64,000 nt of DNA from Streptomyces sp. PCS3-D2. Its GTDB lineage: Bacteria; Actinomycetota; Actinomycetes; Streptomycetales; Streptomycetaceae. The translations under genes and the position numbers were made by a program. Below the pieces are notes generated by a model. It had not been told where the DNA came from. It ran no database searches and worked only from the letters and a program-made list of their open reading frames with translations. The stretch covers positions 2,477,001-2,541,000 of the forward strand of contig NZ_CP097800.1 in assembly GCF_000612545.2 (NCBI RefSeq), written 5' to 3'. This document shows positions 35,676 through 47,183 of the stretch, piece after piece (position 1 is the first letter of the stretch; each line of letters opens with the position of its first letter).

Positions 35676-36045
35676 CGAGCACCCTTTCCAGCAGCGCGCG
35701 TTCGGGCCGGCCGGAGCCGTGGCCCGTTCCGTAGACGCGGATCCTTCCCTGGTCCGCGAGGTCACTGACGAGGACGCGGACCACGCCGAGCGGCAGCTTC
35801 AGCAGTGCGGCGATCTCGGCGATCGTGCGCATGCGCCGGCAGACCTCGACGATGGCGGGCATCTCGGGCATGCGATCGGGCTTCTGCGGTTCGGACGCCT
35901 TGGTGTCCAGGGCGGCGACGAAGGTCTCGACGTTCAGGACCTGGGTGAACCGTGTCCGTCCGCCCGTCAGGGAGTACGGGCGGACGCGGGCGGGACGGCG
36001 GTCGGCTCCGCGTATCGGGAGTCGGTCGGCGGCCGGTCTCCTCAC
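35656..36045 (-). CDS. cvnC: Conservon DUF742 protein CvnC
   Basis: The predicted 129-residue DUF742 protein has RVRPYSLTGGRTRF near the N-terminus and a winged-helix-like part (RTIAEIAALLKLPLGVVRVL VSDLADQGRI). The GTG start overlaps the cvnB stop (GTGA). Middle gene of the cvnABCD operon. Confidence 0.9.
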   Translation of the reverse strand: MRRPAADRLPIRGADRRPARVRPYSLTGGRTRFTQVLNVETFVAALDTKASEPQKPDRMPEMPAIVEVCRRMRTIAEIAALLKLPLGVVRVLVSDLADQGRIRVYGTGHGSGRPERALLERVLGGLRRL

Positions 36046-36530
36046 GGGGTGTTCTCCATCGACTGGCGCAGCTCACTGCGGACTTCGGGGGTCAGGACGT
36101 GTCCGGCGCGGCCGACGAACAGGGCCATGTGGTAGGCGACGACGCTCATGTCGCAGTCGGGCGCGGCGTGCACGCCCAGCAGCGAGCCGTCGCTGATGGC
36201 CATGACGAAGACCGAGCCGTGCTCCATCGCCACCATGGTCTGCTTGACGGCACCGAACTCCATGAGGGCGGCCGCCCCGGTGGTGAGGCTGCCGAGACCG
36301 GAGACGATCGTGGCGAGGTCGGCGGACGCTCCCCGTGGCCCCTTGGGCCCCGGCGTCTCCTGCCGTTCGCCCGCGCCGCCCGCTCCGGAGTCGGAGGACA
36401 GGAGCAGCAGCCCGTCCGAGGAGACGACCGCGACAGAGTTGACGCCGGGCACCTCCTCGACCAGGTCGGTCAGCAGCCACTGCAGGTTGCGGGCCTGGGT
36501 GCTCAGTCCGTACGTACTGGGCGCGGTCAT
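36042..36530 (-). CDS. cvnB: Roadblock/LC7 domain protein CvnB
   Basis: The predicted 162-residue roadblock/LC7 protein has LQWLLTDLVEEVPGVNSVAV VSSDGLLL, GAVKQTMVAMEHGSVFVMAI and an internal Gly/Pro-rich loop. It is a likely regulator of the CvnD GTPase, like MglB of MglA. The ATG overlaps the cvnA stop (ATGA). Confidence 0.92.
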   Translation of the reverse strand: MTAPSTYGLSTQARNLQWLLTDLVEEVPGVNSVAVVSSDGLLLLSSDSGAGGAGERQETPGPKGPRGASADLATIVSGLGSLTTGAAALMEFGAVKQTMVAMEHGSVFVMAISDGSLLGVHAAPDCDMSVVAYHMALFVGRAGHVLTPEVRSELRQSMENTP

Positions 36531-39436
36531 GTGCGTGCCTCCTGTGCGCTGTCCCCCTGGTCGGTATTGCTCTCTTCCCGCCCCCGGTCCGGCGCCAGGT
36601 CCTTCGCCAGCTCGGCGGCGGCGACGCGTCGGCCGTCCTGGGCTCCCTGGTAGAAGCCCCCGAGCCGGCGCCGCAGTTCTTCGGCGTCGACCCGGTGCGG
36701 CTGCTGGGGCCGTACGTCCTCCCTGCGCGGGGCAGCGACGGTGCGCGGGGTGCGCTTCGGCAGGCCCTTGGCGGTGACGGGGCCGCCGCCGTCTGCAGGG
36801 TCGGCGGGGTGGCTGCCCTGGCGGGGGAGCCAGTCGGCCTCGGCGGGGGCGTGCGCGTGCGCGTCCCCTGCGGCGGGCTCGGCGGGCTCGGCCGGATCCG
36901 GCAGGGTGAAGTCGGCCGCGTCCGCGTCGTGGACGATGCGCGCGACGAGCTGCTCCCCCGCGGGGGCCACGGCCGGGTCCGGCTCGGCGGGCTCGGCGGG
37001 CTCGGCGGTGAAGACCTGGTCGGCGGGCGGGGCGTCCGTCGGCGACGGCGTGTCCGCGGTCGGGGCCGCGGTGAAGACCTCGTCGGCGGGCGGGAGACCT
37101 CCACCGGAGGGGGCCTCCGCAGCGGTCGCCAGGGCCTCGGCCAGGGTGACCGGCGTGACCGGCTCGGCCGGGACGGCCTGCTCCGTGGGATCGGCGGGGT
37201 CCGGGTCGGCCACCGGGTGGGCGGGCTGCGGGTCGGGGTCGGCGGCGTCGGCCTCGGGGGCGGCGTGCGCACCGCGCCGACGGGCCTGGAGGGTGTTCTC
37301 GTTCGCTTCCGCTATCACGCCCGGCAGGTGCAGGATGGGCGCACCCGGGGTGGCCAGGTGGTGGACGGGCGAGGCCGGCGGGGTGGCGGGCAGCAGCGCC
37401 GCGGGGACGACCACCAGGGCTTCGGTCCCCCCGTGCCGCGCGCCGCGCAACTCCGCGGTGACGCCGTGCCGTGCCGCGAGCCGCCCGGCGACGTACAGGC
37501 CGAGGCCCAGGCCGTGATCCTCCTCGGGCTCCTCGTCGTACGCCTCGGGCGTGGACAGCCGGGCGTTGAGCGCCTGCAGGCGGTCCTCGGTGACGCCGAT
37601 GCCCTCGTCGACGACGGAGAGCACGACGTCGCCGTTGTCGAGCGTCCAGCCCGACACCTTCACCTTGACGTCCGGCGGTGAGAACGTCGTGGCGTTCTCC
37701 AACAGTTCGGCGAGCACGTGCGAGATGTCGTCGGCGGCGTGCCCGGCCACCTGCGTGTACGAGGGCAGTGCCGCGAGGTCGACGCGCTCGTAGCGCTCGA
37801 TCTCGCTGACGGCGGCCCGCATCACGTCGACGAGCGCCACCGGCGCCGCCTGTCCGTGGCCGTGCTCCTGCCCGGCGAGAACCAGCAGGTTCTCGTTGTG
37901 GCGGCGCATCACGGTCGCCAGGTGGTCGAGCTTGAAGAGGGTCGCGAGCCGGTCGGGGTCCTGTTCCTTGGACTCCAGTTCCTCGATGACGGCGAGCTGG
38001 CGCTCGACCAGGCCCAGCGTGCGCAGCGAGAGCGAGACGGAGGTCGTCGACATGATGCGGCGGTGCTCCTCCAGCCCGGCGCGCAGCTTCGTCAGCTCCT
38101 CCTCCAGCGCCTCGCGGCCCGAGGCGAGCGCCTCGTTGCGGCCGATGATGCGGCGCCGGTCGGCGTCGAGCCCGGCGATCCGGGTGTGCAGGGAGACCGT
38201 CTGGTCACGTACGGCGTTCAGGTGCCGGACGACCTCGGCGAACTCGTCGTTGCGGCCGGTGAATCGCACCGGTTCCACGGAGCCCTCGGGCGTCGCCAGC
38301 CGCTCCGCTCCGCGGCGCAAGACCGACAGGGGGCGGGTCAGCGAGCGGGCGACGGCGGTGGCGAATCCGACGGCGACGAGGAACAGCAGGCCGAGCAGGG
38401 CGACCAGGATCTCCAGCCGGGCGACGTCGTCGTCGCGCAGGGAGGCGAGGGCGGAGGCCCGCTGTCCGGCGAGGGTGGCCTCGACGGTGCGCATCCGGTC
38501 GATGCGCGAGGTGAGCGCGGCACCGACGGCGGCACCGTCGGTCTTGCGGTCGGGGGTGGCCTGCGTGGGCCGGTCGGTGAACCTCTTGAGGTAGTCGTCG
38601 GCCGCCTTGACCTCGGGGCCGGTGACGGTGGCGGTGAGGGTCTGGCGCACGTCGGGGCGGGCGACCCGGGCGAAGTCGTCGAGGGCCGCCTGCTCGCGTA
38701 CGCGCGAGCGCTGCGCGGCGGCGGTGAGTTCATCGACGGTGGCCGAGCCCGAGGCCTGCTCGCCGCGGGGCACGGGCTGCTCGCTGCGGGGCACGGCCAG
38801 CGCGCCGAGCAGCAGTCCGCGGGTGGCCGAGGCCTGTTCCACCGCCTGGCCGAGGGGGGCCAGCGGACGGGTGGTGATGAGGGCGGCCCCGGCGCGCGGC
38901 GGGGTCAGCTCGGCGAGCCGGGTGCCCGGGGCGAGGAGTTCGGTGATGACGCCGGTGTAGGCCTGGTGGGCGTCGAGGGCGCTGCCCTTGCCGTCGATGG
39001 CTTCGGTGCGGACGGACCCGACGCGGGCGAGGGCCATGGCGAGGGGTTCGTCGACCACGCCCACGGCCTCGGCGATCTGCCGGTCGGTACGCAGGAGGCG
39101 GTCCTGGAGTCCGGCCTTGGCTGCGCCGGGTCGGCCCTTGGCCGCGTACTCGACGACGGCGTCGCGCTCGTCGGCGAGAACGTGCGTGAGGGTGAGGATC
39201 TGGCCGGTCTGCTCGGCGAGGGTGACCAGCCGCTGGGAGTCGTTCAGCTCCCTGGCAGCGGTGACGACGGCGGGGGTGCCGGCCACGAGGACGGTGAGTC
39301 CCGCGACGGCGACACCGACGACCAGCCGGCTGCGCACGCGGACGCGGCGTCCTGCGGGGGCCGGGCCTTCGGCGGCGGTGCCTCCCCCAGCTACCGCTGG
39401 GAGGTGCCCCCTGTTCCGAGACCGCTTCTTCTGCAC
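36527..39436 (-). CDS. cvnA: Conservon sensor histidine kinase-like protein CvnA
   Basis: The predicted 969-residue protein has TM1 (VVGVAVAGLTVLVAGTPAVV), a NIT (nitrate/nitrite-sensing-like) extracellular domain, TM2 (LEILVALLGLLFLVAVGFAT), HAMP (SLTRPLSVLRRGAERLATPE), a coiled coil and a HATPase domain (ELLENATTFSPPDVKV, VDEGIGV, HGLGLGLYVAGRLAARHGV). About 300 residues of Pro/Ala/Asp/Glu-rich sequence follow, with PPADEVFTA/PPADQVFTA repeats. The GTG at 39436 is preferred over the TTG four codons upstream, which has no spaced ribosome site. The N-terminal HLPAVAGGG is encoded by a dispersed palindrome. Confidence 0.92.
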   Translation of the reverse strand: MQKKRSRNRGHLPAVAGGGTAAEGPAPAGRRVRVRSRLVVGVAVAGLTVLVAGTPAVVTAARELNDSQRLVTLAEQTGQILTLTHVLADERDAVVEYAAKGRPGAAKAGLQDRLLRTDRQIAEAVGVVDEPLAMALARVGSVRTEAIDGKGSALDAHQAYTGVITELLAPGTRLAELTPPRAGAALITTRPLAPLGQAVEQASATRGLLLGALAVPRSEQPVPRGEQASGSATVDELTAAAQRSRVREQAALDDFARVARPDVRQTLTATVTGPEVKAADDYLKRFTDRPTQATPDRKTDGAAVGAALTSRIDRMRTVEATLAGQRASALASLRDDDVARLEILVALLGLLFLVAVGFATAVARSLTRPLSVLRRGAERLATPEGSVEPVRFTGRNDEFAEVVRHLNAVRDQTVSLHTRIAGLDADRRRIIGRNEALASGREALEEELTKLRAGLEEHRRIMSTTSVSLSLRTLGLVERQLAVIEELESKEQDPDRLATLFKLDHLATVMRRHNENLLVLAGQEHGHGQAAPVALVDVMRAAVSEIERYERVDLAALPSYTQVAGHAADDISHVLAELLENATTFSPPDVKVKVSGWTLDNGDVVLSVVDEGIGVTEDRLQALNARLSTPEAYDEEPEEDHGLGLGLYVAGRLAARHGVTAELRGARHGGTEALVVVPAALLPATPPASPVHHLATPGAPILHLPGVIAEANENTLQARRRGAHAAPEADAADPDPQPAHPVADPDPADPTEQAVPAEPVTPVTLAEALATAAEAPSGGGLPPADEVFTAAPTADTPSPTDAPPADQVFTAEPAEPAEPDPAVAPAGEQLVARIVHDADAADFTLPDPAEPAEPAAGDAHAHAPAEADWLPRQGSHPADPADGGGPVTAKGLPKRTPRTVAAPRREDVRPQQPHRVDAEELRRRLGGFYQGAQDGRRVAAAELAKDLAPDRGREESNTDQGDSAQEART
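39381..39410. repeat. Dispersed Streptomyces palindrome, copy 2 (inside cvnA)
   Basis: CCTCCCCCAGCTACCGCTGG followed by GAGGTGCCCC; related copies lie at 21217-21255 and 46340-46367. It falls in frame in the extreme 5' end of cvnA and encodes HLPAVAGGG. Confidence 0.75.
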
Positions 39437-39836
39437 CGGTGCTCGCAATCCTGTACGTGTGCTTATGCTCGTCTACTCGTGTGGCCGAGGTAACGGCCGG
39501 TCAACAAGTAAACGCCCCCTGCCCCCCTCGTACCGCCTCAGACCTTTGCAGCGTGTTGGGGAGAGAGCCGCACATCGCCCACCCGGCCACTCGAACGAGT
39601 GAACATCACGGATGAGTTGGCGGCCAAACTCGGACACCCGGCCCCAGAGCGGTTCCGTGGACAGGTGGTTGAAAGATCGATGCGGCCTTGGCAGTATGCC
39701 CGCCCACATCGGCCGTCCCGCACCGGGGTCTTGCCGACCCCGGTCCGGGCGGCTCGCCCGCGGGGGCACCGGCCTCTCCCCCCTCTTGGTACGCACCAAG
39801 CCCGCCTTCCGGGGCGCCACCGGGCAGAATGTCCGT
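39437..39836. other. Divergent promoter region cvnA / PP2C
   Basis: A 400-base spacer, locally AT-richer around 39470-39520, that must hold the cvn operon promoter and the promoter of the phosphatase gene. The phosphatase frame is open back to 39612 but without protein-like sequence. No clear operator was recognised. Confidence 0.5.
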
Positions 39837-40610
39837 ATGCGCATCGACCTCGCCACGGCTCCCGGCAGTCCGGAACGCCCCAATGAGGACTGGCTGTCGG
39901 CCTCGACACCCGCCGCGGGAGGAGGGGTCCTCGTGGTCCTCGACGGAGTCACCCCGCCGGCGGGCGGCGACGGGTGCGTGCACGGGGTTCCGTGGTTCAC
40001 AGCCCGGCTCGGCGGCCGATTGACCGAACTGTCCGCCTCGCGAGGGGACATGCCGCTGGACCTGATCCTGGCCGAGGCGGTCCGCGCCACGGCCGAGGCC
40101 CACCGCGACACCTGTGACCTTTCTCACGTACGCACCCCGCAGGCGACGGTGGTCGTGGTCCGCTGGGACGAGACGTACGTGGAGCACCTCGTGCTCTCGG
40201 ACTCGGTACTCCTCCTCCAGGCGCCCGGGGGTGAGGTGACGGCCGTGCTCGACGACCGGCTGGACCGGCTGCCCCGGGAGGTGCTGCGCTCGGTGGCCGC
40301 GACGGACGCCCTGCGCAACGCCGAGGGCGGCTTCTTCACGGCGGCCACGGACCCGGCGGTGGCGGCCCGGGCGATCACGGGGCGGACCCCGCGCGGGCGG
40401 GTGCGGGCGGTCGCCGCGCTGACGGACGGGGCGAGCCGGTGGACGGACACGTTCGGCGAGGGCGACTGGGCGCAGTGCCTGTCGGTGCTGCGGAAGGAGG
40501 GTGCGGAGGGCCTGATCGACCGGGTCCGCGCCATGGAGTCCGACCCTGCCCGCCCGACGGCCCGGCACAAGCGGCACGACGACGCATCGGCCGTCTACGC
40601 GGAGCTCTGA
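39837..40610 (+). CDS. PP2C-like serine/threonine phosphatase
   Basis: The predicted 257-residue protein starts MRIDLATAPGSPERPNEDWL. Acidic metal-binding positions fit the PP2C fold: NEDW, VVLDGVTPP, ALTDGASRW and the C-terminal KRHDDASAVYAEL. It is a small, single-domain form, and the substrate is unknown. A seven-base repeat begins two bases after the stop. Confidence 0.75.
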   Translation: MRIDLATAPGSPERPNEDWLSASTPAAGGGVLVVLDGVTPPAGGDGCVHGVPWFTARLGGRLTELSASRGDMPLDLILAEAVRATAEAHRDTCDLSHVRTPQATVVVVRWDETYVEHLVLSDSVLLLQAPGGEVTAVLDDRLDRLPREVLRSVAATDALRNAEGGFFTAATDPAVAARAITGRTPRGRVRAVAALTDGASRWTDTFGEGDWAQCLSVLRKEGAEGLIDRVRAMESDPARPTARHKRHDDASAVYAEL

Positions 40611-40612
40611 GC

Positions 40613-40675
40613 TCTCGGCTCTCGGCTCTCGGCTCTCGGCTCTCGGCTCTCGGCTCTCGGCTCTCGGCTCTCGGC
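40613..40675. repeat. Nine perfect tandem copies of TCTCGGC
   Basis: A 63-base heptanucleotide array directly after the PP2C stop and 130 bases before the convergent reductase stop. It cannot alter either reading frame but is prone to length change. Confidence 0.95.
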
Positions 40676-40804
40676 GGACACTGGCCCGTGTCCGGCGTCT
40701 GCGCGGCTGCGCGCCTCCGCGTGGACCTGCGCCGGGCGGCCCGGGGCGGCGGCAGGTCCCGCGGTCGGACGGTCACGGAGCTGGAAGCACGGCTTGCCGC
40801 CTGT

Positions 40805-41365
40805 TCAGCGGAGGTGATCCAGGAGGGTGGCGAGGTCGGAGCGAAGGTCGGGATGGAGAGGGAGGCCGTCGACCCCGAAGGCGGCGTCGGCCCGGGGTAT
40901 GGCAAGGCCGCGGTCGGCGACGTTCGCGCCGCATCCGGTGAGGATCCTGCGGAGGTCCTCCTGGGCCCACCGGGCGCCGTAGGCGCTGGGGCTGGCACTG
41001 ATGAGGGCGGCGGTCTTTCCGGTCAGCGGGGAGTTCCCGTGGGGGCGTGAGGCCCAGTCGAGGGCGTTCTTGAGCTGGCCGGGGACGGAGGAGTTGTATT
41101 CGGGGGTGGCGATCAGCACGGCGTCCGCGGCGTGCAGCGCGGAGCCCAGGTCCTCGACGGCCGAAGTGGGCGGGTGCTCGTGGTCCTCGCAGAAGGGCGG
41201 GATGTCGGCGAGGCCCTCGAAGAGGGTGAACCGGACGGTCGGGCCGGCGAACGCGGCGACCGCCCGCAGGGCGGCGGTGTTGTGGGAGCCGACTCGCAGG
41301 CTGCCCGAGATGCCGAGGACGCGCAGGGGGTTGCTGGGCGCAGGGGGTGTAGTGCGGGTGTTCAT
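40805..41365 (-). CDS. NADPH-dependent FMN reductase family protein
   Basis: The predicted 186-residue flavodoxin-like protein has the FMN phosphate loop GISGSLRVGSHNTAALRAV, the PEYNSSVPGQLKNALDWASR motif and SASPSAYGARW. It reduces FMN, quinones or similar acceptors. It lies 121 bases from the MFS gene, same strand, downstream. Confidence 0.9.
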   Translation of the reverse strand: MNTRTTPPAPSNPLRVLGISGSLRVGSHNTAALRAVAAFAGPTVRFTLFEGLADIPPFCEDHEHPPTSAVEDLGSALHAADAVLIATPEYNSSVPGQLKNALDWASRPHGNSPLTGKTAALISASPSAYGARWAQEDLRRILTGCGANVADRGLAIPRADAAFGVDGLPLHPDLRSDLATLLDHLR

Positions 41366-41486
41366 ACGGTGCTCCTGTCAGGGGGCGTCGGGCTCGCGGG
41401 GTGAGCGGCGGCCGACGGGTCGCGGCGGCGTGCGGTGGGGCACGTGCCCGGGCTGTGGGGTGGGGGGCGGCGGGTGCGCCGGCGGG

Positions 41487-42719
41487 TCAGGTCCGGGCGC
41501 GGGCGCCGTGACGTTCGCTCTTGATGGCGGCGCCGGTAGCGGCGCGGGTGGGGGCCGCTGCGCCGCGGGTGAGGAGGAGGGAGCCGAGTGCGAGCGCGGC
41601 GCAGAGGGTCATGCTCAGGAACATCGGGGTGGCGGTGTGTTCGCCGCCGAGGCCGACCAGGGGAGCGGCGAGTGCGCTGAGGGCGCATTGCAGCGTGCCC
41701 AGCACGGCAGATCCGGACCCCGCGGCCTGCGGGACCTGAGCTTGGGCCAATGCTCCGGCGTTGGCGGTCACCAGGCGCATGCCGACGAAGACCAGGCAGA
41801 GCAGCGTCATGGTGCCGGCCAGGCCGAGGTGGCCGGCCAGGGCGGTGGCGTACAGCGCCGCACTGCAGACGGCCATCACGTACAGGCCCGAGCGCAGCAG
41901 CCCGCGGGGGGAGAACCGGCCGACGAGCCTGGTGCCGACCACACTGGCGATGGTGCCGATGACGCCGACCGCCGCAAAGGCGAGCGAGGCGTGGCCGACG
42001 CCGAGACCGAGCACCTCCTGGAAGAGGAAGGCGGATCCGGCGATGTAGGAGAAGAGCATGCCGAAGGCCAGGGCGAACGAGAGGGCGTAGCCGAGATAGG
42101 CCCGGTTGTGCAGCACGTCGCGGAGGGCTTGTGCGGTGGCGCCGGCGCCCCCGGCGCGCCGCCTGTCCGCGGGCAGGCTCTCGGGGACGAGGAGGGCGGA
42201 GCACACCAGGGCGAGGGCGGATGCACCGGCCAGCACCAGGAAGATCCCCCGCCAGCCGCTGGACTCCGTCAGGGCGCCGCCGATGAGGGGAGCGACGATC
42301 GGACCGAGGCCGCTGAGGGTCATCAGGGTGCCGAAGAGCCTGGCCGCGGCGTCGCCCGTGGCGACGTCGGAGATGACGGCCCGTCCGACCACCACGCCCG
42401 CGGCGCCGCCGAAGCCCTGGACGAAGCGCAGTGCGATCAGGATGTCCAGCGACGGGGCGAGGGCGCACAGGAGGGACGCGGCGACCATGGCCGCCGTCCC
42501 GGCGAGGAGGGGACGGCGTCGGCCGAAGCGGTCCGAGACCGGGCCGAGGACCAGTTGCCCCAGGCCCATGCCGAGCAGGAACGCGGTCAGGGTCAGCTGG
42601 ATGCCGGAGGCGTCGCTGTGCAGGTCGCCGGTCATCCGGGGGAAGGCGGGGGCGTACATGTCCGTGGCCAGTGGGGTCACGAACGACAGCAGCCCCAGGG
42701 CCGCGGTCAGCGGGGACAT
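41487..42719 (-). CDS. MFS drug efflux transporter (Bcr/CflA type)
   Basis: The predicted 410-residue protein has 12 membrane helices. The motif A loop is GPVSDRFGRRRPLL and the DHA1 motif D1-like TDMYAPAFPRM is near the N-terminus. The long frame extends upstream, but ATG 42719 follows GGAGA at good spacing. It is divergent from a MarR gene with an operator-like palindrome between, so it is probably a repressed, drug-inducible pump. Confidence 0.9.
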   Translation of the reverse strand: MSPLTAALGLLSFVTPLATDMYAPAFPRMTGDLHSDASGIQLTLTAFLLGMGLGQLVLGPVSDRFGRRRPLLAGTAAMVAASLLCALAPSLDILIALRFVQGFGGAAGVVVGRAVISDVATGDAAARLFGTLMTLSGLGPIVAPLIGGALTESSGWRGIFLVLAGASALALVCSALLVPESLPADRRRAGGAGATAQALRDVLHNRAYLGYALSFALAFGMLFSYIAGSAFLFQEVLGLGVGHASLAFAAVGVIGTIASVVGTRLVGRFSPRGLLRSGLYVMAVCSAALYATALAGHLGLAGTMTLLCLVFVGMRLVTANAGALAQAQVPQAAGSGSAVLGTLQCALSALAAPLVGLGGEHTATPMFLSMTLCAALALGSLLLTRGAAAPTRAATGAAIKSERHGARART

Positions 42720-42772
42720 GGGTTCTCCGAAGGTGTAGGGGCCTGGCGGAGGCAGCACCAGCAAAAGCAATA

Positions 42773-42788
42773 GTTATATATCTATAAC
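42773..42788. promoter_or_regulatory. MarR-type operator GTTATA-TATC-TATAAC
   Basis: Perfect 6-base arms in a strikingly AT-rich patch of the MFS/MarR divergent spacer, 19 bases before the marR-like ATG. This is typical for autoregulated MarR/efflux pairs. Confidence 0.65.
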
Positions 42789-42806
42789 ATAAGCTAGCAT
42801 GGGGTC

Positions 42807-43295
42807 ATGCCGCCTCAGAAGCCCCACCACACGACAGACGGCCACCTCGACCGAGCCAGGGAGCTGAGCCCCGCCCTGCACGCGATGGCGCGAGCCCTGC
42901 GCTTCCACATGCGCGGCTCGGAAGAGGTCGGTCTGCAACGACTCCCGCCGGCGGAGTACGAGGTGCTGCGCACCGTGCTGGACGAGCCGGGGATCAGCGT
43001 CGGCGGGCTCGCCAGGCGGCTGGGCCTGCAGACCAGCAACGTGAGCACCACGGTCCGCGGCCTGTCGGGCCGGGGCCTCCTGCGGCGCGAGCCGGACCCC
43101 ACCGACCGCCGCGCGGTGCAACTCCACCCCACCGACCAGGCCATGGCCGACCTGCGCCGCATCGAAGAGCACTGGGCGGAGATCTTCGCGGGCGCCCTGG
43201 CGCGGCTCACCGACGACCAGTCCGCTGCCCTGCATGCCGCCCTCCCCGCCCTGCGAGCCCTCGGCAACGCCCTCAACGCCCTCAAGGAGGCATGA
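42807..43295 (+). CDS. MarR family regulator (divergent to MFS pump)
   Basis: The predicted 162-residue winged-helix protein has EYEVLRTVLDEPGISVGGLA, the recognition helix RLGLQTSNVSTTVRGLSGRG and the wing RREPDPTDRRAVQLHPT. It probably represses itself and the divergent MFS gene via the palindrome at 42773-42788. Confidence 0.92.
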   Translation: MPPQKPHHTTDGHLDRARELSPALHAMARALRFHMRGSEEVGLQRLPPAEYEVLRTVLDEPGISVGGLARRLGLQTSNVSTTVRGLSGRGLLRREPDPTDRRAVQLHPTDQAMADLRRIEEHWAEIFAGALARLTDDQSAALHAALPALRALGNALNALKEA

Positions 43296-43519
43296 CCGCC
43301 CGCCCGGCGGGCCGCCGGGGCGCGCGACTCTCCCTGCCCGGACCGCACGGCCGGGGCAGGCCGGGCGAAGGGTTCGCCCCACAGCGCCGGCGGTGGGGAC
43401 AGGCGGACGGGCGGACGGGCGCTGCTGCCGGATCCGCCCCTGACCGGCCGGTCACGGCCACCGGCCGGCGCGGGGTGGCCGGCGGAGACGGGCCCGACGC
43501 CGCTGCGGCCGGGGCTCGG

Positions 43520-43960
43520 CTACTCCGTGCCGGCGTTCAACTGGTGCAGCAGGCGGGCCAGTTCCGCCACCTCGCCGCGGTCCCAGCCGGCGAGCTTGCG
43601 CATGTACTGCTCGCGCCGCGCGCCGCGCACCCGCAGGAAGCGCTCGCGGCCCTCCTCGGTGAGACCGACCAGGAAGGCCCGCCCGTCGGCGGGGTCCGGC
43701 TCGCGGGCGACCAGACCCAGCACCTCCAGGGCCCGCAGCTGTCGGCTCATCGTGGCCTTGCCGACGCCGAAGTAGGCGGCGAGGTCGGTGGCCCGCTGCC
43801 GGCCGGCCGCTTCCAGCCGTACGAGCAGCCCGTACGCGGCGGGTTCCAGTTCGGGGTGGAGCTCCCGGGCCATCTCGCCGGAGGAGGCGCGGGCCCGCCG
43901 GAGGAAGACGGACAGCTCCCGCTCCAGGGCAAGGAACTCCTGGTCTTCACTCCCGCGCAC
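43520..43960 (-). CDS. MarR family regulator
   Basis: The predicted 146-residue protein starts at a GTG 6 bases after AAGGAG. HTH part: GRQRATDLAAYFGVGKATMS RQLRALEVLGLV with the wing AREPDPADGRAFLVGLT. It is separated from the first MarR gene by a 224-base convergent gap. Target unknown. Confidence 0.9.
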   Translation of the reverse strand: MRGSEDQEFLALERELSVFLRRARASSGEMARELHPELEPAAYGLLVRLEAAGRQRATDLAAYFGVGKATMSRQLRALEVLGLVAREPDPADGRAFLVGLTEEGRERFLRVRGARREQYMRKLAGWDRGEVAELARLLHQLNAGTE

Positions 43961-44090
43961 GTCCCGCTCCTTCTGCTGTGTGTGGCACCCCGGTGGGTGG
44001 GGCCCAGTATTTCGCAGCGGGTGCGGCGACGGCCCGGGACCCCGCCGCAGCGGGCCACCGGGCCGTCCTGCACCGTCGGGCGGCGGGCCG

Positions 44091-46514
<2,424 letters not shown>

Positions 46515-46535
46515 GATCTTCCCTCCGGCAGTGAA

Positions 46536-46556
46536 GTTGAGCTATGCCGACTCAAT
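46536..46556 (-). promoter_or_regulatory. HAIR-like HspR operator of lon
   Basis: GTTGAGC-N7-ACTCAAT matches the HAIR consensus CTTGAGT-N7-ACTCAAG in 5 bases of each half with the exact 7-base spacer. It lies 22 bases upstream of the lon ATG. Confidence 0.75.
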
Positions 46557-47174
46557 GCATCTGCGCGCCCCAGTGTTCCCCCACTCCTGTTCGCCTGGGG
46601 CGAACGGGCTCACTTTGCCCCACCACCGCTACGTCTACCTGCGCCACCGCACCTGGATCGGCCCTCCAGACGTGGACTGGCCGGCGGCCGACCTGAGCGA
46701 ACTGCCCGACATCGTCCACGCCCAACGTCGGCACCTTCGCCTCCTGCACCGCCGCGGCCTACCTCTGACGTTCGACGCCGTGCTGACCGCCTTCAGCTTC
46801 TGCGGACACATCTGGAACTCCGCCGACGACCACCCCAAACAGCGTGGCCCCGACCACATCTGGCACACCTGGGACGCCCGCGCGCGAGTCCTCATTCCGG
46901 ACACCGACGAGGCCACCGCCTTCGACTCGTACAGCACCTCCAAGCTGTTCGCCGCCGTCTATCCCGAGGCCGTGAGCCTGGCCGCCATCATCGCCTCGCC
47001 CTACTGGCGCCGCGTCGCGGACGCGCGATCACCACGGGAGCGTGAGCGCTTCTTCCAGGAGATCAGCCGCCGCATCACCTACCCCCACGACGACGCCTCC
47101 ATGTTCGGCGACGCCATAGCCCACTGGAGCAACACCGACTCCTGGCGCCCGCCCTCCCAACCGATACGGACTTA
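46555..47174 (+). pseudogene. TniQ-like protein, 5' part, cut by IS5-family element
   Basis: The frame from ATG 46555 gives about 206 residues: HHRYVYLRHRTWIGPPDVDW, LPDIVHAQRRHLRLLHRRGL, TFDAVLTAFSFCGHIWNSAD, ending in PPSQPIRT where the stop is made by the IS junction (TAG at 47173-47175). With the fragment at 49657-49984, and one TTA copy, it rebuilds a 314-residue frame. The pattern resembles the C-terminal half of TniQ-like proteins of Streptomyces, but I am not certain. The zinc-finger cysteines expected before RHRTWIGPP are replaced (YVYLRHR), and the usual N-terminal half is missing. The start lies inside the lon promoter region. Confidence 0.5.
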
Positions 47175-47183
47175 GAAGATGTC

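Noticed and set aside
40613..40675. Possible CRISPR or phase-variation array
   Set aside because: There are no spacers, the unit is only 7 bases, and it lies outside both reading frames and away from the promoters.
46555..47174. Independent intact gene of 206 codons
   Set aside because: Its stop codon is formed by the IS5 junction and the frame continues on the far side of the element.
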